From the NCBI GenBank assembly GCA_937991645.1, contig CALKPL010000037.1, forward strand, positions 1-64,000: 64,000 nt of DNA, written 5' to 3'. A model generated the notes under the pieces. The model did no database searches. It saw nothing but the letters and a program-made list of their open reading frames with translations, and was not told the DNA's origin. The first letter of the stretch is position 1. Each line of letters opens with the position of its first letter. The translations under genes were made by a program, and so were the position numbers. This document shows positions 52,888-62,150 of this stretch, in pieces. The DNA is from UMGS1783 sp900555065. GTDB lineage: Bacteria; Bacillota; Clostridia; Oscillospirales; UMGS1783.

Positions 52888-54201
52888 TTAACAGAATGCG
52901 CTCATAAACTCTTGTTCCGAAACTTTCATCATTGAGACAAATCCAGCATAATCAGTAGCGTCCATGGGTATTTTCAATCCGTGCTTGGTTATGCTGATAT
53001 CTTCCCGTGGGATAACATTCGCCTCATAGGTAGAGCCGCGATTCATTCGCAATCTCAGACCCTCGGAGTTTTCTGCTTCGGGATAGAGATAATAACCCGT
53101 TTGAGCATCGAAGCGGAACATATAGGCAAGTACCTGCAGATAGTCCCGGTTGCCGATATTATCGATTGGTTTATATTTTGCATCAGCAATCACTCGCTTT
53201 TCGCTGTTACGGCTGATGAAATCAGGGTAAATAAGACCCACATTTCCTTCGAAGAGTCTCTGTGCGCCTTTTCCGCCTTTATTCATTGGGTGGTAGAACA
53301 CGTCATCAATGAGAGAATTGATGTACTCCTCCCAAAGCCATGCACCGTCAAACAGGATGCCGTATATTTGTCTTGTTCCTGTACCGATTTGGTGCTTTTG
53401 GTGCCGCAGAATAAGCAGGCACAGTCTCTGCAATGCATGGTACTCTCGGTAATACGCATGGCGGACGGTATTCTTTTTGTTCTGTTCAATGATTTTCTGC
53501 CTGTTATACGGCTCATATCCCGGAGTCGCATCTATAACGAGTTTTACCTCGTCTTTCACTTTGGTAAGAAGTTTATTTCCGTAAGGCTTTCTTTTGATAA
53601 ACTCTATGGTATGCCGCACCAGCTCCATCAGACTATTATCGTAGGAAAACTCTCTCTGGCTGTATGCAACATTTCCTACAAATGGGGTATTCTCCTCGAT
53701 ATGTCTTGCGACATCAATCGTGCCTTTTACATTTCCATCATTGTACCTACGGCGGATATATTTTTTGAACAACCCCTTCCGCATAGCTGCCTTGAGGTAA
53801 TACGGAAACAGAAACAGCAGAAAATTGAACAGCCGATTGTCTTGATTGGCATCGGAGTTCAAATCTACGATGTTTGGAAAGTCCAGGACTTTATCTAAAA
53901 GATACTGGAAAAAGTAATCCTCACCCTCTCCGCAAAAACGGGACGCGATCACAAGCCGCTCATCACCATAGCCGAGAAAACCCATCACATTGCCAGAACG
54001 AAAGGTGTCATTGATGCTTTGGAGGATCATCTGATCTTGGGTAATATCCTCTGCATCTTTTACGGTTTCTGGAAATACGAATACACCTTCACGCTCAAGC
54101 TGTTCCAACGTTTTATCTGCAATTTTACCTGCCAGCTTCGCTACTTGAGAAAAGGCATCTTTTTTCTGTTGGGAGTTATCCTTGATCCTGAGTAGCTTCA
54201 T
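52888..54201 (-). CDS. mcrC: McrC-like nuclease subunit
   Basis: 437 residues. The McrC-type N-terminal region is followed by a PD-(D/E)xK nuclease core near residues 340-365: YPDFI, then VIADAKYKP. It supplies DNA cleavage to the McrB GTPase complex, a methylation-dependent type IV (or LlaJI-like) restriction system. ATG 54201 with AGAGGTG 6 bases upstream is preferred; it lies 26 bases inside mcrB. Confidence 0.88.
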   Translation of the reverse strand: MKLLRIKDNSQQKKDAFSQVAKLAGKIADKTLEQLEREGVFVFPETVKDAEDITQDQMILQSINDTFRSGNVMGFLGYGDERLVIASRFCGEGEDYFFQYLLDKVLDFPNIVDLNSDANQDNRLFNFLLFLFPYYLKAAMRKGLFKKYIRRRYNDGNVKGTIDVARHIEENTPFVGNVAYSQREFSYDNSLMELVRHTIEFIKRKPYGNKLLTKVKDEVKLVIDATPGYEPYNRQKIIEQNKKNTVRHAYYREYHALQRLCLLILRHQKHQIGTGTRQIYGILFDGAWLWEEYINSLIDDVFYHPMNKGGKGAQRLFEGNVGLIYPDFISRNSEKRVIADAKYKPIDNIGNRDYLQVLAYMFRFDAQTGYYLYPEAENSEGLRLRMNRGSTYEANVIPREDISITKHGLKIPMDATDYAGFVSMMKVSEQEFMSAFC

Positions 54202-56272
54202 GTACATCACCTCTGGACTGTCGCTGATAGCCATATGCCTTTGCAAACCGTTTCATAATCCCTTCCTCATCGTACATACCCTGAATGTATTCCTGGAGGA
54301 GCGGTTGCAGATAATCCGTCCAAAGCTGGTCAAAGTCCAGTGTTTTCAGCTTCAGGAAGTAAGAAGCACCGATTTGATAATTCTCATTCAAATCCTCAAC
54401 GGCAGCAATTTCCTTGTTAAGGGCAGCCATTCTTCTGATTGCTTCAGCCTCCAACTCCTCGTTTTCCAGCAAGGCCAGCATCTCAAGGCGTTCGTCTGCC
54501 CGAAGCTCCACAAAGCGGAAACGACGGCGCATAGCAAAATCGAAGCTATCCACAGAACGGTCAATATCATTCATCGTGCCGATGATATAGACGTTTTCGG
54601 GAATGTAGAACTTTTCATCCGGGTTGGGGTGCAGATTGGAATACTGCGTAGATATCTCACCGGATCTTCCACGATAACCAGGGTCGATGGCAAAGAACAG
54701 TTCACCGAAGATTTTAGATATTTCACCACGGTTAATCTCATCGATGATGAAAATGAATTTTTTCAATTCGGTCTGTTTTGCATGAATCTTGGAACCGGTA
54801 GCTTTTCTCGCCTTGATGGCTTTGTAGATAGCGAAGTCGTAGGAGTATGCCTGCGTTGCGAAGGACTTTCCGAAGAAGGACGTGATGTCCTTGATTTTCT
54901 CGAACCGAAGACCGGACTCCAACATTCTCCGAACCTCATCAAGATTTAGTGCGAGTTTGTTAACCGTTGCATTGCCAGGGATAGAGATATTAATGTGGCT
55001 GTCATCTACGCTTACGATGGTAAATTCATTGCCATTGATGGTTTTGAAGGAATCAACGCCCAATTCCAGGCTGGCGAAAAATTCTGCCATTGCTTCCTGA
55101 ACTGAGAGTTCCTTTTCGACCGTTTCTTTGGATTTCTGTGAATCCTCGTAGTTCTTTCTGGCGCGAGTAACAAACTTTTTGAAAATGCCGTCCTGCAGTT
55201 CAAAACCCATAGTACCGTCATCGTTGACCCTCGGTCTCAAACCTTCAACAAAATCAGAGTAATCGTAGCTCGGATGGAACTGGACGAATTCCACCTGTCT
55301 CTTCTGCTCATCTGTCAGCAGGGTGTAATCGTCAAAATATCCGTTGCTGATAATATCCGCAGCGATTTCCTTTGCAAGGTAAGACTTGCCAGTACCCGGA
55401 GCGCCTCTGAAGATCAGATTTTTAGATTCAATCAGCATAGAGGAGAACGGATTCCTGTATCCTTTGAACTGCTGAACCAATTCCTCTTGGGCAGCGGCTT
55501 CTGCCTCCTCGACAACAGTTTCTTTTTCATCTTTTTCTCGGTATGTCAGTACAAACTGGTCTCCCGGTTCACCGAACCGCTTCAAGCATTCCTGAACGAA
55601 ACTAATTGTGGAGAAGATATTCCAACAGTAAATGACGAACTGACGGCCGTTGTCATAACCGTAGGTCATGTATTCTATGGTCTTGCGGTGCTTTTTGTAT
55701 TCATCGACACTTGCAAAGATGCCGCAAATCATCTCACTGTCCGGGTTGTATTTGCATACAGGAAAACTCTCCTTATCCTCAACAGACAAAGATGCAATCT
55801 GCTTTTCAAAAACCTGGCAGGCGATGCGAGGCAGGGTCTGATTGGAATTTCTTCTCTCACCCTTGCTGTAGGCGCGCTTGATCACCTCGCCAGTTGCCTT
55901 TTTGAAGGAGACATCAAGGGGCTTATAGTTGTCACCTAGGCTGATATTATCCATCGTGAACCGCTCGTCTGTAGATACCACACTTTCGGCGGTGATGGAC
56001 AGTTCGAACTTTTCCTGCTGCTTTGTCTCAATAGTAAAGCCCTGGCCTTCCAGAAAGCTTTTTGCTTCTACGGCATTAAAGCCGTCCGTAGAAATATTTG
56101 TTCCGTTTGCCAAATAGTCAGCAACAGCCACTACATATTTCGGTGGATACCGCTTTCCGTCATCGGTTACAAGTTCGTATTTTGTGCTTTGATTATGAAA
56201 AGGGACACCATTCTCATCGATGTATTTTAAGGCATCCATGACGTATTCCTTTTTGAATTTTGGTATAGCCAT
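54176..56272 (-). CDS. mcrB: McrB-like AAA+ GTPase subunit
   Basis: 698 residues. Walker A GAPGTGKS at 290-297, Walker B FIIDEINRGEISKIFGEL, and the McrB GTP motif region IGTMNDIDRSVDSFDFAMRRRFRF. The first 280 residues hold two putative target-recognition modules: a small domain (1-80, with YPPKYVVAVADY) and a second around 90-245. In McrB proteins this part reads modified DNA. Coupled to mcrC by overlap. Confidence 0.88.
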   Translation of the reverse strand: MAIPKFKKEYVMDALKYIDENGVPFHNQSTKYELVTDDGKRYPPKYVVAVADYLANGTNISTDGFNAVEAKSFLEGQGFTIETKQQEKFELSITAESVVSTDERFTMDNISLGDNYKPLDVSFKKATGEVIKRAYSKGERRNSNQTLPRIACQVFEKQIASLSVEDKESFPVCKYNPDSEMICGIFASVDEYKKHRKTIEYMTYGYDNGRQFVIYCWNIFSTISFVQECLKRFGEPGDQFVLTYREKDEKETVVEEAEAAAQEELVQQFKGYRNPFSSMLIESKNLIFRGAPGTGKSYLAKEIAADIISNGYFDDYTLLTDEQKRQVEFVQFHPSYDYSDFVEGLRPRVNDDGTMGFELQDGIFKKFVTRARKNYEDSQKSKETVEKELSVQEAMAEFFASLELGVDSFKTINGNEFTIVSVDDSHINISIPGNATVNKLALNLDEVRRMLESGLRFEKIKDITSFFGKSFATQAYSYDFAIYKAIKARKATGSKIHAKQTELKKFIFIIDEINRGEISKIFGELFFAIDPGYRGRSGEISTQYSNLHPNPDEKFYIPENVYIIGTMNDIDRSVDSFDFAMRRRFRFVELRADERLEMLALLENEELEAEAIRRMAALNKEIAAVEDLNENYQIGASYFLKLKTLDFDQLWTDYLQPLLQEYIQGMYDEEGIMKRFAKAYGYQRQSRGDVHEATQDQG

Positions 56273-56299
56273 ACTGATCCTCCAATATTATTTTCATTT

Positions 56300-57802
56300 T
56301 TACAGCCTTTGCTTTGTGCCGAGAGGGGGAACGCCAATCTCGGTTAAAAACGCATTGCAGGTTTCAATGTCCTGCTGATAAAAACCTGTGAACAGGTACT
56401 TATAAGCCTCTTGTTCTTTGTCGCCATCAACAAAGGTCATTCCACCGAGCCTCAACACCTCTTGCATCTCTTGTAGATCCAATCCCAAACCAACTCCCAT
56501 TGCTATCAGCGGGCGCATCGTAAATTTGTGCGTTTCGCCCTGTACGCGGGAGAAGTTCATTTTGTCCAACCCCGTTTTGCTTTCAAATGTATACTCGTAC
56601 CAGTTCTCTTCGGCCATGCGTTTTTTCATCCATGCTGCGGGAGTAGTAGCAGTGGCCTGTGCGCGCTTTAGTTTTTTCTCAAAATCCTTCGCCTTATTGA
56701 ATAGTTCCGTATTCTGCGTATTCGCATCATAGGCGGATTCTGTGTTAAAAACACTATCAGATCGGAACATCATTTGAGAGGCTCCGTGCATCAAGCTGTC
56801 AGGAATCAGCTTGATAGAGAAATCAAGTGTACATTCAGCAAGATGCTCTTTTGCATAAGGCGTCATTGATTTGACGCCATTTCCAGCATCAAACAAATAA
56901 CGGTCATCATTCAGAACGAAATATCCCTCGGAAAAGCAGAATACGCCTGTATCTAATGTCGCACGTAACAAATCATTTTCACGATACAGCTTAAACGCAT
57001 CGAGCGGTGAAATGGGGCGTTGATGCCGTTTCGCTTGCGTCGCCTTACGATGCTGAATTTGACTCGCAGGAGCGTTGGATTCACCCGCACAATATGCCTC
57101 AGCTTCACCATATCCCAATTCATACATTCGTATGGCAGCTGACTGTCGGGACACTTCAAAAAAATCTGCTACATTGTCGATTACATATTCAGTTACGATG
57201 CTACGGTCTGCGTTTGGATTATCTGCAAGAAGCACCTGGTAAATATGGTCGACCTTTTTCTTGAATGCGGTTCGTGGCATGAGTATTTTGGGTGCAATTG
57301 TTTTTGCCTGCCACTCCATTTTATCAATATCAGACCACTGTCCACCGATCAAGCTCCCGGTAGTTGAAATTCCTCTGTTACAGCGGAATGCAAACTCTGT
57401 CCCATTTTCATGGTTTCGCTTGTAATTAAAGTAATTCCGATGCCGCCACCAATGGAAGCATTCATGAGCCAAAGTATTATTGAACCGTCCGATATTCATG
57501 ATATCTGCATCAACGAAAATCGAAGGTTGTGACACCTCATATCCGATGGTTTCTTCGGCAGACCAGTCATACACTTCAATGATGCCCTTCGTAAATGCGA
57601 TGGCACCTTGAACACTACCATCGAATGACAAATACTCCGTATCAATGATTTCCAGAGACATAAGCCTTGTGGCAATATCCCGGATCGGTATGGGTCTGGG
57701 ATTGTCTATGGCATCAGCGCATTCGTATTTTGTCAGAAATGCCTCGGCTTCTTTTTCATAATCAGCCACATAATGCATAAATGGGTTTGCAGCCTTTGCC
57801 AT
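56300..57802 (-). CDS. ImmA/IrrE-type metallopeptidase, large form
   Basis: 500 residues. An N-terminal ImmA/IrrE zinc peptidase domain with HECFHWWRH (His113, Glu114, His117) is followed by a long C-terminal region of no known family. Most ImmA proteins are about 150-300 residues. It is encoded between hsdR (18 bases) and mcrB (27 bases) on one strand, so it belongs to the operon. Relatives cleave repressors; here it might release a repressor or activate the restriction genes. ATG 57802 has TAGGAGG upstream. Confidence 0.82.
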   Translation of the reverse strand: MAKAANPFMHYVADYEKEAEAFLTKYECADAIDNPRPIPIRDIATRLMSLEIIDTEYLSFDGSVQGAIAFTKGIIEVYDWSAEETIGYEVSQPSIFVDADIMNIGRFNNTLAHECFHWWRHRNYFNYKRNHENGTEFAFRCNRGISTTGSLIGGQWSDIDKMEWQAKTIAPKILMPRTAFKKKVDHIYQVLLADNPNADRSIVTEYVIDNVADFFEVSRQSAAIRMYELGYGEAEAYCAGESNAPASQIQHRKATQAKRHQRPISPLDAFKLYRENDLLRATLDTGVFCFSEGYFVLNDDRYLFDAGNGVKSMTPYAKEHLAECTLDFSIKLIPDSLMHGASQMMFRSDSVFNTESAYDANTQNTELFNKAKDFEKKLKRAQATATTPAAWMKKRMAEENWYEYTFESKTGLDKMNFSRVQGETHKFTMRPLIAMGVGLGLDLQEMQEVLRLGGMTFVDGDKEQEAYKYLFTGFYQQDIETCNAFLTEIGVPPLGTKQRL

Positions 57803-57820
57803 AGACAGCCTCCTAACCAA

Positions 57821-60817
57821 TTAGTCTGTTTGCGTTCCTTCGCGCAGGATTCGATAGATTTCTGTCATAAAGACATTTGCAAATTTCGCACGAATTTCCT
57901 CGTTATTGAGGAGTAGCGTATAGAAATCCGCATTCTGGTCATAACCTTCAACCAATGCGTCCTGGACACAGTCGTCATAGGTGAACTTGAACTCGTTGAG
58001 GGTGTTGTTTTTTGCACTCTTTTCAAGACGCTCTTTGAGTGCAGCGTTCTTCAAAAGTAGGTCACGAATCTGCATGGCGGCTTTCGTAGTGAAATCCGGC
58101 TCGTAGTCCTTATCGTACAGGGCGTTAACCTCATCGATAATCTGGGAGAGGAGCTTTTTCTGTTCCTCCTCAAGACTTGCAGGCTTCGGTTTCTTGATTT
58201 TCACTTCAGGCTTGGCTTCGATTTCCTCGCCCTGGTGCTTTTCCAGCTGCTTCTGTCTGAAATCGCTGACGGTAATTTTATCAGCAATATCAAAGTTGTT
58301 TCCACCACCACCGGGGTTCAATTCCTTAATCAAATAAGAAAGGAAATTGTATCGCTTATGGAATTCGAGGTTTTCATAGGCGGTAGCCTGGATAAGGAAA
58401 CAATAGCCTTTCAGGAATCGGCGGATGGTAATCTTGATCTCCATCTGCTCCAATTCGGGGCGTTTGGTAATTTTCTTCAAAGCCCCATCCAATAACGACC
58501 ACATACGCTGCTTGTCCCGTGCTGTGCGGTTATCCTTGTAGAGGTATGTATTGAATTCATCAACATCGTCCGCATCAAGGAAGTCATACGCATCAATTTC
58601 ACGATCCATGTCACGAATATCGGACGGAGAAATTGTTTCAAAAAGGATGGTGTCTTTGTAATACGGCTCAAATGCCGCTTTGATATCATCGTAGCTGTTT
58701 TTAAAGTCCAACACAAAGGTAGTCTTATCGTAAGGCGGACAAATTCTGTTCAGTCGAGAGAGGGTCTGGACGGCCTGAACTCCACGCAGGCGCTTGTCCA
58801 CATACATTGCCACCAGTCTCGGCTGGTCAAAGCCAGTCTGATACTTATCTGCAACGATAAGCACTTGATAACAACTGCGGTCAAACTCGTAACGCAGGTC
58901 TTCCTCTTTGAAACCGTTCATGCCGGTTTCAGTGTATTCCTTGTCGTCCAGTTTGACCTTGCCAGAGAATGCCACCAGAGCCTGAATGCCCGTATAGCCA
59001 CGCGCCTGAATATACCGTTCAAATTCCTGGCGGTATTTTACAGCAGCCGGGCGAGAAGAAGTGATAACCATAGCCTTTGCCTTACCACCAAGGCACCCGG
59101 CCACATTTGCTCTGAAATGCTCAATGATGATTTCGACCTTCTGTGCGATGTTGGTATCATGCAGGTCGATAAAGCGAGCCATCTTACGCTTTGCGGCGAT
59201 AGACTGGAGTTCCGGGTCATCCTGGATTGCCTTATTGATATGGCAGTAAGTTTTCCAGGTCACATAGTTGTCCAAAACATTAAGGATATAGCCCTCCTCA
59301 ATGGCTTGCTTCATAGAATACAGATCGAAGGATTCCTTCTTACCTTCAGCGTTCAGAGTGCCGAAAAGCTGAAGGGTATCCGGCTTCGGTGTAGCAGTAA
59401 AGGCAATCATAGAAACATTGCTCTGCTTGCCACTCTTCTGGATTTCCTCAAGCATCTTGTCTTCTTCAGTCTTTTCCTCCTCGTCCTCCTCATTGGCGAG
59501 GACATTGGTTACGGACTGCATATAGACACCCTCAGTAGAAGAATGTGCCTCGTCAATCAGTACAGCAAACTTCTTGCCCTTAAGGTTTCCGAGCAGATTG
59601 TTGTTGAGAATGTAATAGAATTTATGAATGGTGGTAACAACGATCTTAGTGTTGCCGCCGAGTGCGATAGCCAGGTCCTCGGAATCGCACCTATCATCCA
59701 TAACCTTGACCTGTCCGCTTTTGTGCTCGATGCCGAGAATGGCCTCTTGCAGCTGACGGTCAACAATGATACGGTCAGTGATAATCAGCACCGTATCAAA
59801 AATATTTTCATTGGCGGCATCGTGAACCGTCGCGAGAATGTGAGCAAGCCAGGAAATGGTTTCGGTCTTGCCGCTGCCCGCAGAATGTTCAATAAGGTAA
59901 TTGCAGGAGGTGTGGTTCTCGATAACATCGTTCATAACCCGCTCAACAGCACGAAGCTGATGGAAACGTGGGAAAATGAGCACCTTGGACTTTTTGATTT
60001 TGCCGGTATCAGCATCCTTGCGCTCTTTCTTTTTGATATAGATGAAACGCTCGATGAGGAACAGGATTTTATCCTTCGTCCAGATGTTCTCCCACATATA
60101 GGAGACGTTCACGCCGTTCTGATTGTGGGGATTTCCCTTGCCGAAGTTTTCACCAATGTTGAACGGATTGAAGAAGGTATCGGGGCCCTTCAGTTCCGTG
60201 GTGAAATACACTTCATTCAGGTCCATGGCAAACGCAGCAAATACGCCAACCCTGCTCTTGAAAAGGCGGGTGGAAGGATCGCGCTCATTCTTGTACTGCT
60301 TAATGGCGTCCTCGTAGCTTTGACCGGAGGTGTTGCATTTCAGTTCAACTGTGAAGATAGCCAAGCCATTCAGAAAAATAACGAGGTCAATGCGTTCGTC
60401 AGCCTTGTGATATACCTCTTCCATTACGGAGAAGATATTTTTTCGGTAGTTCGCAACAGCCTGGGTGTTGATGGTGCTGTCCGGCTTGCGATACATCAGC
60501 CGAAGGGTAACACCATTATCGAACTCTACGCCGTGCTTGATAACATCGATCAGGCCACGGCTTTCCTTGTTGATTTCCGAGTTGATGTAATTAATGACCG
60601 TATCGTTGGTGCGGTCTTTATACATACGGCGCAGACGCTCCATTTCATCGTGCTGCGTATCCTCCAGAAACTCAAGCAGGACTTCGGTATCCATTGCCAA
60701 CCCAGGCTTATAGGCTGTGTTGGGACGGATACGGAATTTGTTATCCTCTTCCAAACGCTCCAGAATCAACTTTTGGAAATCTTCTTTTTCTCTCAGCTGG
60801 TCTGCTCTGATAGGCAT
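57821..60817 (-). CDS. hsdR: Type I restriction enzyme R subunit
   Basis: 998 residues. An N-terminal nuclease core (Asp144, then VELK with Glu158 and Lys160) is followed by a superfamily 2 translocase: Walker A AGSGKT at 313-318, DEAH in VLIDEAHSS, TATPKPDT, and helicase motif VI region TLSRLNR. A C-terminal helical part binds the methylase. It starts 1 base after the hsdS stop. ATP-dependent DNA translocation and cleavage. Confidence 0.95.
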   Translation of the reverse strand: MPIRADQLREKEDFQKLILERLEEDNKFRIRPNTAYKPGLAMDTEVLLEFLEDTQHDEMERLRRMYKDRTNDTVINYINSEINKESRGLIDVIKHGVEFDNGVTLRLMYRKPDSTINTQAVANYRKNIFSVMEEVYHKADERIDLVIFLNGLAIFTVELKCNTSGQSYEDAIKQYKNERDPSTRLFKSRVGVFAAFAMDLNEVYFTTELKGPDTFFNPFNIGENFGKGNPHNQNGVNVSYMWENIWTKDKILFLIERFIYIKKKERKDADTGKIKKSKVLIFPRFHQLRAVERVMNDVIENHTSCNYLIEHSAGSGKTETISWLAHILATVHDAANENIFDTVLIITDRIIVDRQLQEAILGIEHKSGQVKVMDDRCDSEDLAIALGGNTKIVVTTIHKFYYILNNNLLGNLKGKKFAVLIDEAHSSTEGVYMQSVTNVLANEEDEEEKTEEDKMLEEIQKSGKQSNVSMIAFTATPKPDTLQLFGTLNAEGKKESFDLYSMKQAIEEGYILNVLDNYVTWKTYCHINKAIQDDPELQSIAAKRKMARFIDLHDTNIAQKVEIIIEHFRANVAGCLGGKAKAMVITSSRPAAVKYRQEFERYIQARGYTGIQALVAFSGKVKLDDKEYTETGMNGFKEEDLRYEFDRSCYQVLIVADKYQTGFDQPRLVAMYVDKRLRGVQAVQTLSRLNRICPPYDKTTFVLDFKNSYDDIKAAFEPYYKDTILFETISPSDIRDMDREIDAYDFLDADDVDEFNTYLYKDNRTARDKQRMWSLLDGALKKITKRPELEQMEIKITIRRFLKGYCFLIQATAYENLEFHKRYNFLSYLIKELNPGGGGNNFDIADKITVSDFRQKQLEKHQGEEIEAKPEVKIKKPKPASLEEEQKKLLSQIIDEVNALYDKDYEPDFTTKAAMQIRDLLLKNAALKERLEKSAKNNTLNEFKFTYDDCVQDALVEGYDQNADFYTLLLNNEEIRAKFANVFMTEIYRILREGTQTD

Positions 60818-60818
60818 A

Positions 60819-62150
60819 TTACCGAACCTCCTTTACTCGTTTTTTGCCTGTGACATACTCAAATATTACGGCAGCCATATGATTTTGCATGGTAAGCAGC
60901 TGACGCTCCTTTTCCGCAATAGTTGCATCAATAAGTGCCGTTTTATAGTCCAGCTCTGCTACTATAGCATCTTGCTCTTCTAACGGAGGAACAGAGATAT
61001 TCTGTTTCTTCAAAATGCTGAACGGAGGGATATTTTTTATAGCACTACCGTTGCTATATTTTTCATTCATATATTCCAGTGCAACATCGAATAAGTAAAT
61101 AAAATAAGATTTATTGAACCCATCTTTTATTCTTACCCTCATCAATGCCTGATTGATAATACCCGGCTCAATGTTGTCTGGTAGAACATAACACTTACCA
61201 ATAGTGCCTGCGCAACTCACTATTATGTCGCCAGGAGCAACAGAAAAGTCCTTAAGTCCTCTATAATCTTCGTAGGATAGATAATACCACCCCAGCGAAG
61301 CATCGCCCTGAATTGCATTCTTTTGCTCATAGACCTTAAAGGTGTTTTCACCCTTTTCTATAAACATATCGACAGTTACAGCACTTCCAAAGGGACCTTT
61401 TTTGTAAGTTGCGATATCCTGCATACGAAGGATTTCCCAATGTTCGGGAGTCGCTCCGCACCACTCTATATGGCTATTCTTTTTCTGCACATCGGGGTTC
61501 AAACCGTGTGTAACAACTTCTGAAATATAAGTTTTTTTATATTTTTTCAGCAATGCAAGTTGTGCTTCCAGTTCAGTGATGATAGCCTGCAACTTTCCGC
61601 AATGAACATCCAAATAGTCTGCAATGGCTTCCTGTTCGGCATAATCTGGAAACGCATACAAAAATTCCGCAAAATCTCCTTGGTACAGATGCACAATTGT
61701 ACTGTTGCCAGCATTTTTGTAGTTAAACCAGTTCCAAAACTCATCGGATTTAATCACCCAATAGAGAAACCGCTGGCTATATCCTTCGATAGGTACAATA
61801 CGAAGAACGCCGCTATTAAGTGATGTTTCACCCGGCATATTCGTTACAATAGCAACCTTACCAATAGTACCGTCTTTGGTAATCAACAGATCGCCTTCCT
61901 GAATTTGAATATCCGTAGCTTCTTCCCAACGCTTCATAGGAACATGAACACAATTTTCCCAATCAATACCACCGTCAGCAAAATCAACTCCGGTGATAAG
62001 ATATGCGCCCTCGTCCTGGTACTCTTCGGATGTCAATCCTTGCCATCCAATGCGTCCCTTCAACGTTGCCATATATTTAATTCGCTTGGTGTTCCAGGCA
62101 GTTGGAATTTCTCCAATCCACTGGATGCCAGTCTGTCTCATCTCTTCCAT
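60819..62150 (-). CDS. hsdS: Type I restriction-modification S subunit
   Basis: 443 residues, two target-recognition domains (starting GIQWIGEIPTAW and HIEWCGATPEHW), each followed by a conserved helix (EQEAIADYLDVHCGKLQAII and EQDAIVAELDYKTALIDATI). Both halves are intact, so a bipartite target is expected. The recognition sequence cannot be predicted by eye. Overlaps hsdM by 1 base. Confidence 0.94.
   Translation of the reverse strand: MEEMRQTGIQWIGEIPTAWNTKRIKYMATLKGRIGWQGLTSEEYQDEGAYLITGVDFADGGIDWENCVHVPMKRWEEATDIQIQEGDLLITKDGTIGKVAIVTNMPGETSLNSGVLRIVPIEGYSQRFLYWVIKSDEFWNWFNYKNAGNSTIVHLYQGDFAEFLYAFPDYAEQEAIADYLDVHCGKLQAIITELEAQLALLKKYKKTYISEVVTHGLNPDVQKKNSHIEWCGATPEHWEILRMQDIATYKKGPFGSAVTVDMFIEKGENTFKVYEQKNAIQGDASLGWYYLSYEDYRGLKDFSVAPGDIIVSCAGTIGKCYVLPDNIEPGIINQALMRVRIKDGFNKSYFIYLFDVALEYMNEKYSNGSAIKNIPPFSILKKQNISVPPLEEQDAIVAELDYKTALIDATIAEKERQLLTMQNHMAAVIFEYVTGKKRVKEVR

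Noticed and set aside
58865..60853. 662-residue plus-strand open frame opposite hsdR
   Set aside because: Antisense to a complete HsdR with all nuclease and helicase motifs; no independent support.
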